Below are positions 57,509 to 64,000 of a stretch of DNA of 64,000 nt, in pieces. Under the pieces are notes generated by a model. The model did no database searches. It was not told the DNA's origin and saw only the letters and a list, made by a program, of their open reading frames with translations. Each line of letters starts with the position of its first letter. Within the stretch, counting starts at the first letter, position 1. A program made the position numbers and the translations under genes. The DNA is from Megaustenia siamemsis (Eukaryota > Mollusca > Gastropoda > Stylommatophora > Ariophantidae): positions 60,795,388 to 60,859,387 of the forward strand of contig JAVIAB010000046.1 in the NCBI GenBank assembly GCA_032433765.1, written 5' to 3'.

Positions 57509-57519
57509 ATTGTCTTCTA

Positions 57520-57977
57520 ATCTTCATTGTCTTCTCCTGTCCCATTATTATATTTCCTTCCTTTGATTTCACACATACTGAAACTTTTACTTCTTTTCTT
57601 TCTGTTAATTCATAACTGATTGTGCTTACATTTTGAGACTTTCTTTTGTTGTTTTTCCATTTCTTCACATTTCTGCTTTAACCATCCTTCCTTTGCTTCT
57701 CTGCATTTGTTTTGGATCTCTATGTGTAATATTTTGTATGTCCATTCTTCTTTCTTATGTTTTCGTCTTTTGTCCATTGGTTCTAATATTTCCTCTGTCA
57801 TCCATTTCTTTTTGTTGATTGTTTTAGTCACTGGTATTACTTCTTTTGATGTTTGTTGAATCAATTGTTTGAGCATTTCCCACTGCTTCTTGATGTCCTG
57901 TATTTTCTCAATAGCATTATATTTATTTTGTATTATCATACTGTACTTATCACTCATCTGTCTATCTACTCTAAGCA
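57520..57977 (-). mobile_element. LINE-C, linker region
   Basis: The frame 57610-57993 on the minus strand reads NKYNAIEKIQDIKKQWEMLK, TINKKKWMTEEILEPMDKRR and NKCREAKEGWLKQKCEEMEK, the linker between endonuclease and reverse transcriptase. It is cut at its 5' side by the LINE-B insertion. The endonuclease resumes at 60766. Confidence 0.85.
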
Positions 57978-60765
57978 TCATCATCATCATCAAGTACCGG
58001 GCCTACTGGCAGGGGTGATCATGTCTCTCCACAACTTTCGATCTCGGCAGCTATTTATCATTTTTGTTGTTGACCTTCTGCCAAGCCATTCTCTTAAGCT
58101 GTCTGTTATTTTTTCTCTTTGCTTCCCTCTATCACCTCATCCCTCAATTTTCCCAGTTGTTACAATATATTCCAGTTGTTCTCTTCTCATTACATGGCCA
58201 AAAAATGCTGATTGTTTCTTCCTAATATTGAAAATTAGCTCTCTTTTTGCTTTGACCTCTCTCAGAACCTCTTCATTACACCTCTTAGCTGTCCACGGTA
58301 CTCTCAACATTCATCTGCAAAACCACATTTCTACAGACTACAGTGATTTTCTTGCCTGTTGTCCTAGTGTCCATGATTCGCATCCATATGTTAAGACTGG
58401 CTCTACATAACATTTAAAAACTCTTTTTCTTGTTCCTATTGTCAAAAATGGATTGCATAGTATCTTCCTAATTTTTTGGAAAGCTGCTTTTGCCTGAGCC
58501 ATTCTGCATCTCACCTCTTTTGTACATTTTCTGTCTGAGGTTAACAAAGTTCCCAAATATTTAAATTCATTTACCTGTTTTAATATTGTTCCACTTGTAT
58601 TTATTTTGCACCGAGGTGATGTCTTTTTCTTTGTTGTTACCATTACCTCTGTCTTTTTGCTATTAAGGCTGAGTCCTTTACTTTTGCTTTCTTTCACTAT
58701 AATGTCCAACATTTCTTGTAACTCATTTTCACTCTTAGTGATTAAGACTGTATCATCAGCATACCTTAGATTATTTATATTATGACTTCCAATTGTTATT
58801 CCAGGCATGTCCCTTATGGATCTTAAAATAATCTCACTATAAATATTAAACAAATCTGGTGACAGCACACATCCTTGTCTAACACCCTGTTTTATTTGTT
58901 GAAACATCCCCAATTGGTTTCCTGTTCTTATGGGCGCTGTTTGTTGCCAGTACATGTTCTTTATTATTCTTAGATCTTTGCTGTCTACGTTTATGCTTTC
59001 TAAAATTGTGATTATTTCTTGGTGCTTTACTTTGTCAAATGCCTTGGTGTAATCTATGAAACATAGGTATAGATCTGTGTTCACCTCTATGGCTCTTTCT
59101 ACTAAAGATCTTATGATATAAATGGCATTGCTTGTTCTTTTATCTCTAACAAAACCACACTGTTCATCGCTAATTTCTGGACTGATTTTGTTTCGCACTC
59201 TTCACATGATGATTCTTAGTAATATCTTAGTCATATGACTCATAAGGCTTATTGTGCGATGATCATCGCATTCAATCGCACCCGATTTCTTTGGTAGGGC
59301 TATGAATGTTGATTTGAGCATGTCGTCTGGTATATGTCCGCTGTTGTAGATAGCATTCAATATTTGTGTTATTAGTTCTATTCCAAAATCACCCATGGCT
59401 TCAATCTATTCTTTAGTTATATTATCTGGTCCAGGAGCTTTGCCTGCTTTCATATTGCGCAAGACGTCTTCCACTTCTTCTTTGAGCATTTCTGGTCCTT
59501 CTCCATTATCCTTAATATTTACTTCCGTTCGTTCATTATTATAAAGATCTTTAATGTATTCTGTTCATCGTTCCCTTATGTTTTCTTGATCAATCAATAG
59601 TTCTCCTTCCTTTGATCTTAGACATCTTTTTTTTTTTTGTGTGTTTTTCTTCCTGTTAATTCTTCAATTTGTTGTATATAGTTTTAGCATCTCCTTTTTG
59701 TTGCATTTCAATCTCTTTGCATCTCTCTTTTAGCCATACTTCTTCTGCTTCATTGCATTTTACTACAATTTCTTTATTTAATCTCTTATACTCATCTTTA
59801 TTTTCTTTATTTCTTCTTCTTGTATCGATTAGCTGTAAAATGTCATCTGTCATCCATTTCTTTCTTGAAATGGTCCTCACTGGTGGTATGAACTCTTTTG
59901 ATGTTTGTTGCATTGATTCTTTTAGCATTTCCCACTGTTCATCAATGCTCTGTATCTTCTATATTGCATTGTACCTATTCTTAATTGTGATTTTATATTT
60001 GTCTTGCAGCTTCTTGTCTGATTTTAGTAAATCTAAATTTAACTTAATGTGAACTGTGGCTCGCTTTGTTGTTTTTAATTTTACTCTAAGCTTTCCCACA
60101 ACTGGTACATGATCACTATTGCAATCTGTCCCTTGTCTAGCTTTCACACACACCAGACTGTTTCTAAATCTATTGCTTATCATTATATAATCAATTTGAT
60201 TACGTGCGTTGTCCCCTGGGATTTTCCATGTCCACAGATGTCTTGGATGTTGCTTAAACCAAGTGTTTCCTATCATCATGTTGTGTGTTCTTGCCCAGTC
60301 AATAAATTTCTCACCTCTTTCCTTCCTCTCGCCTAAGCCATAATGACCAACTATTTCCTCAACTCTTTCCTTTCCTACTTTTGCGTTCAAATCCCCTAAA
60401 AATATGGTGTTTTCATGTGGTTTGCATTTATGAAGTGCCTCATTTAACTCGTAAAATTTATCAATTATTTCCTCTAGACTGTCTGCTGTTGGTGCATAAA
60501 CCTGTATAAGATTTATGTCTATTGGCTTTCCATTCAATTTCACTAAAAGGACTCTGTCAAATATTTGGTAAAAGCCTTTCACTGTTCTTGCTCTTTCTGC
60601 ACCCAAGATGATACCTACTCCTCTTTGGTGTTCAGTACCTCCAGAATATATTATTTTATGTTTATCAGAATACATCTCCCCTGATCTGGTGTATCTCATT
60701 TCGCAAAGTCCCAGTAATTGTACAAGAAATGAAAAGAATGGGATTACAATTACTGGAACTCTATT
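57978..60765 (-). mobile_element. LINE-B, 2.8-kb copy with inverted 5' tip
   Basis: A minus-strand copy with (CAT)n 3' tail at 57978. Frame 58338-59198 (286 codons) holds the palm, active site (NNLRYADDTVLITKSENELQ) and thumb. Frame 59202-59396 holds part of the fingers. Frame 59656-59928 holds the linker. Frame 59959-60699 holds most of the endonuclease (LIQVYAPTADS, FLGDLNAKVGKE, NQIDYIMISNRF, TDCNSDHVPVVGKL). From 60720 to about 60763 the sequence flips to the plus orientation and repeats the adjacent part (TACAAGAAATGAAAAGAATG). This is a short 5' inversion. Confidence 0.9.
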
Positions 60766-61320
60766 GTATATTGGTCACTATTGCAATCTGCTCCTGGTCT
60801 TGTTTTAACAGATGTTAGCCTATTCCTGGATCTTCTCTGTACCAGTATAAAATCAATTTGATTTTGTACTTTTTTGTCTGGGCTTTGCCATGTCCATAGT
60901 CGCTTGGGTGTTGTTTGAACCAGGTGTTACCTATAATCATTTCATGTGTCTTTGCCCAATCTATCCCCTCTGTCATTCGTCTCTCCAAGGCCCCTAGTCA
61001 AATTTTGTACTTTAGCTGTTCCTACCTTTGCATTGAAATCCTCTAATATAATAGTTATTTTTTGGGATTTACACTGTTCTATGGTCATCTCTAGCTCGTT
61101 GTAAAAAGTGTCAATGTCTTCTTCTTTGATATTACTTGTTGGTGCATAAGCTTGAATTATGTTGATATCCATTGGTCTAACTCTCAATTTTACTAGCAGA
61201 ATTCTATCTGATACTGGCCAAAATTATTTCACTGTTTTACTTCTTTCTCTACATAACATAATGCCAACTATCTTTTGTGTGTGGCTCCCCCAGAGTAACA
61301 TTTCCACTTTCGAGCTGATA
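60766..61320 (-). mobile_element. LINE-C, endonuclease region
   Basis: The frame 60942-61187 reads MDINIIQAYAPTSNIKEEDI, then TIILEDFNAKVGTAKVQNLT. The segment 60766-60800 gives the GADCNSD motif of the endonuclease. Placed as the upstream continuation of LINE-C by order and orientation. A separate family cannot be excluded. Confidence 0.65.
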
Positions 61321-61390
61321 ATCCTATGTAATTGAATAGATAATTAGATATTTAACCTAATTTCTTTGGACTTCCATATGTTTCCCAGTG
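61321..61390 (-). mobile_element. LINE fragment, thumb region (part 1)
   Basis: The minus strand reads ALGNIWKSKEIRLN, a piece that follows the AKSYFNVMK segment found at 61625-61850. Confidence 0.45.
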
Positions 61391-61620
61391 CAAAATTGTT
61401 TGGTCACATCATGAGAAGAGAAAAGTTGGAATACTTGGTTACAACTGGCAAAATAAAAGGAAAGAGAGATCGTGGATGACAAAGAGAGAAAATACTGGAT
61501 AGCTTGGTGTTATGGCATGGAAAACAGTCAACAACAGAACTGATATGATACACTGTGGATAAAAGATTGTGGAAGGACATGATTGCTTACGCCAACTGGT
61601 ATGGCACATGATGATTATGA
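61391..61620 (+). mobile_element. LINE-C 3'-end fragment
   Basis: Plus-strand C-terminus and 3' end of LINE-C, colinear with 29880-30097, ending in a GATGATTATGAT tail. It splits another LINE fragment. Confidence 0.8.
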
Positions 61621-61850
61621 TATTATTTTTCATGACATTAAAATAACTTTTCGCCATTCCTATCCTTTTGTTTATTTCAGTTTTACATTTTCCATCACTG
61701 ATTATAGTATGTCCAAGGTAGTTGTAATTTTGAATTGTCTCGAGGTCTATTCCTTCAATTTTGATATCCACTTGTAGGTTTTGAGTATTTTCTTTGTTTA
61801 TGATCATAGTTTTAGTCTTTTTGATATTTATATCTAATCAGTTTACATTA
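61621..61850 (-). mobile_element. LINE fragment, thumb region (part 2)
   Basis: The minus strand reads TMIINKENTQNLQVDIKIEG, YNYLGHTIISDGKCKTEINK, then RIGMAKSYFNVMK. This is the region after the reverse transcriptase active site of a family not otherwise seen well in the window. Confidence 0.65.
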
Positions 61851-62001
61851 TAATCAGGAAAAGTCACATAGAAATGCAATAAATGTGTTATTGATTCCAT
61901 TCTTATAAAAATGAGTGCAATTTTTGTTTCTTATTTCTAATTGACATGTTTACAAATATAACACAAAGAGTGTGCAACTGTTTGTGGACCATAATACATA
62001 C

Positions 62002-62170
62002 CGTGATTGTGAGATCGGTATGTCAAACTAAAGCCTGTCCCATTGATAGAATAATCACTTTTGAAATAAAGAAAAGCTGTACCACCAGAGGTGTGAAATT
62101 TTTGTGGCAGAGACTGGCTACCACATAATTTGCCAATTTGAGGACCCTGTTTGTCACTGCCAGCATAAAT
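62002..62170 (-). CDS. CUB-domain protein, exon 1 in window (second half of CUB A)
   Basis: A 169-bp minus-strand exon with acceptor CAATGTTTTCAG and donor GTATGT. It enters in phase 0 and leaves in phase 1. It encodes IYAGSDKQGPQIGKLCGSQS, then FLYFKSDYSINGTGFSLTYR and SHNHG. These are the CUB C-terminal half marks: x-YAG, LCG, F-x-SD-x-S-x-x-GTGF-x-x-x-Y. The phase-0 start after the DYLK position matches the exon pair of CUB B, so its first-half exon lies beyond coordinate 64000. The alternative open frame on this strand is shifted and is not the coding one. Confidence 0.9.
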
Positions 62171-62294
62171 CTGAAAACATTGACAGACAAAACTAGAAAT
62201 AGGACAAGCCAGATAAGATAGTCAAGAAAGTTAAGGTAATGATAAGACATGTAATTTTACCCTCCAGATAGCAGAAATAATTTCAACATAATCA

Positions 62295-62450
62295 TTAAAT
62301 ACATACCTGCTGGCATTGTTGATCATGTCTCTCCACAACTTTCTTTCATTTGTTTACCAAATTTGTTGTTGAATAATTCTCTTAAACTGTCTAGTAGTAC
62401 CTTTACTCTCACTTTCCATCTATTTTTTTTTTATTACATGGCAGAAAACA
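62295..62450 (-). mobile_element. LINE-B 3'-end scrap
   Basis: A minus-strand fragment with the ACCTGCTGGCATTGTTGATC and TCTTAAACTGTCTAGTAG wording of the last 150 bp of LINE-B. No coding remains. Confidence 0.6.
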
Positions 62451-62457
62451 AATAATC

Positions 62458-62712
62458 AGTGGTCTGTGTAACCTGCTGCTGTTCTGACTGTGTAGCTGTT
62501 GTTGACATAGAGACTTTTAATTAGGTTGGTTAGATGTTGGTTTACTCCATATGTTGTTACTATCTCCCACAGTTGTTCTCTTTACTTGGTTGAATGCTTT
62601 TTCCTGGTCAATGAAAGCTATGTACACATTTTGATTGTGTTTTGTCATCTTTTCTGCCAGCTGTTTTAAGGTGAGTAGAGCATCAGTACATTCTCTGTTT
62701 TTTTTCGCGGAA
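62458..62712 (-). mobile_element. LINE-D reverse transcriptase fragment
   Basis: A minus-strand piece colinear with 16900-17130, with the segment for F-x-DQEKAF near 62600. It is flanked by a T-rich run. Confidence 0.75.
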
Positions 62713-62737
62713 CAACATTTGAGAATCTCTTAAATCT

Positions 62738-64000
62738 ATATATCTATCTATTGACCTTTCGAGCTGTAGCCGGCCCATAGGGCGTAGACCAAGATACTCC
62801 TTCTCCTATCTGAATTTTTGTTCTAGCAGTTTTCTTTTAAAGATATTTTATCAAATCTCGCCATTTGTCTCTGTTCTGTGCAAGCTTCTCTATCTCATTG
62901 AGGGAACCGAATCCTGCTGCTCTTGCCTCTCTCATCAATGTTCTTCTCATTGTCTCCCTGGGCCTTCCTCTTTTTCTCTTACCTGTTGTTTCCCACATGA
63001 GGGCTTGTTTTGTTATTCGGTTATTATCTCTTCTCATCACATGTTCAACATATGACCATCGTCTTTTCTTTATTACTGAAGATAATAGTGGTTGATTGGC
63101 GATTTCTCTAATTTCCTCGTTTGTTTTGAATTCGTTCCATGCTATACCAAGTATTTTCCTTAGACATTTATTTTCGAATGTGTTCAACTTTGTTTCTATA
63201 TCTCTTGTTGTTTTCCAGCTTTCACACGCATACGTAAGGGTTGATAGTACATTTGATTTGAATAGTCTAAGTTTTGTGTTTGTGCTGATGAGTTTTGATT
63301 TCCACAACTTTTCAAGGCTTCTGAAAGACATTGCTGCTTTAGCTATTCTGATTCTAATTTCTTTACTTGTATCCCCTTCTCGATCAATGTGACTTCCAAG
63401 ATAGATAAAGTGATTGATCTCTTCTGCAGGTTTGTTTTCCATGTATATTTTGTTATCTGTTGGAATTAAACTTTTCATGACTTTAGTCTTTTCATGATTG
63501 ATCTCAAGCCCAATTTTGCTGGCTATTGATGATAGTTCATTTGTGTTTTCCTGCATCATTTTTATCTGACTGCTGATGAGAACTATGTCATCAGCAAAGT
63601 CGAGGTCCTCCAAATGGTCTCCTTGTATCCATTCGATGCCTTTATTACCAGTGCAGCATTTCTTCATTATGAAGTCCATAACAATTCCAAATAACAAGGG
63701 CGATAAAATACATCCCTGTTTAACCCATTTCTATTGAGAAACATTCGCTCATTCCTTCCTCTGTTCGAACTGCACATGTGTAACCATCATACATGTCTTT
63801 GATAATATTTATGATTTTTGATGGTAAGCCATATTGCTTCAGAATTTTCCACAAAGAATCTCTATGAATACTAGCAAATGCTTTTTTGAAGTTGATGAAG
63901 TTAAGTACAAAAGGTTTTTGCTTTTCAATGTGTTCCTCCAATATAAGTCGTAGAGTGAAAATGTGGTCAAGGCAGCTTCTCCCTTTTCTAAACCCAGCCT
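62738..64000 (-). mobile_element. LINE-A copy running off the window
   Basis: The minus-strand 3' end has CGAAAGGTCAATAG plus a GATAGATAT tail at about 62735. Frame 62837-63697 (286 codons, uninterrupted) runs from DLDFADDIVLISS to KWRDLIKYL. Frame 63720-63941 holds the upstream palm (FINFKKAFASIHRDSLWKIL); a single frame break between the two lies near the QGC motif. At the window edge the reading is AGFRKGRSCLDHIF. It probably extends further and may be longer than the other copies. Confidence 0.92.

Overview
This is eukaryotic, intron-rich, AT-rich animal DNA. It carries no bacterial signature (no operons, no ribosome-binding sites), and nearly all long open frames belong to transposons or to tandem repeats whose unit length is a multiple of three. 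The mix of RTE/Jockey-type LINEs with tetranucleotide or trinucleotide 3' tails, tRNA-derived SINEs, a SINE resembling the conserved core known from lophotrochozoan SINEs, and hAT, Tigger and piggyBac elements points to a marine invertebrate, perhaps a mollusc. That placement is an inference from element style, not from a matched sequence.

The host gene is one large minus-strand gene for a multi-CUB-domain protein (cubilin-like or another extracellular CUB-repeat protein). I could place eight exons by canonical splice sites, matching phases and CUB motifs: 62170-62002, 53973-53789, 44605-44443, 34703-34590, 32159-31911, 13703-13571, 2440-2241 and 399-315. They encode the second half of one CUB domain, three complete CUB domains and the start of a fifth. 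Every domain-to-domain junction is phase 1. The gene continues beyond both ends of the window. The seven introns are about 1.8 to 18 kb and fill almost all of the rest.

The introns are filled in three ways. (1) Tandem arrays have units of 33, 43, 48, 60, 73, 109, 28 and 5 bp. Three of them lie within about 50 bp of a splice site of a CUB 'first-half' exon. (2) At least five LINE families occur, here called A, A2, B, C and D, plus a Jockey-like element with an RNase H domain. They are mostly 5'-truncated and heavily nested, and many have readable target-site duplications. (3) DNA transposons are present: an apparently intact hAT element (39517-42241) with a 598-codon transposase, an 860-bp element with long terminal inverted repeats (43218-44077), a Tigger/pogo remnant and a piggyBac remnant.

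Layout: 0.3-2.4 kb, last CUB exons; 3-4.6 kb, 33-bp array split by LINE-A; 5-9 kb, SINE and LINE fragments; 9-13.55 kb, giant 43-bp array running to the next CUB exon; 14-19 kb, LINE-D and LINE-B fragments and a 0.5-kb pentanucleotide satellite; 19-24.7 kb, LINE-A nested in LINE-B; 25-31 kb, piggyBac remnant with nested LINE-A/A2/B/C; 31.9-34.7 kb, three of the arrays and two CUB exons; 35.4-37.8 kb, Jockey element; 39.5-42.2 kb, hAT; 43.2-44.1 kb, long-TIR element; 44.4-50.8 kb, CUB exon, Tigger, LINE-A copies; 51-52 kb, SINEs; 52.6-53.97 kb, 48-bp array and CUB exon; 55.5-61.4 kb, LINE-C split by LINE-B; 62 kb, CUB exon; 62.7 kb to the end, LINE-A.

I do not see a novel gene system. The most interesting signals are the paired cysteine losses in two consecutive CUB domains, arrays abutting splice sites (one apparently replicating a 3' splice site), two roughly 60-bp LINE-end insertions with perfect 11-bp duplications, and a LINE deletion derivative lacking the reverse transcriptase active site present in two places.
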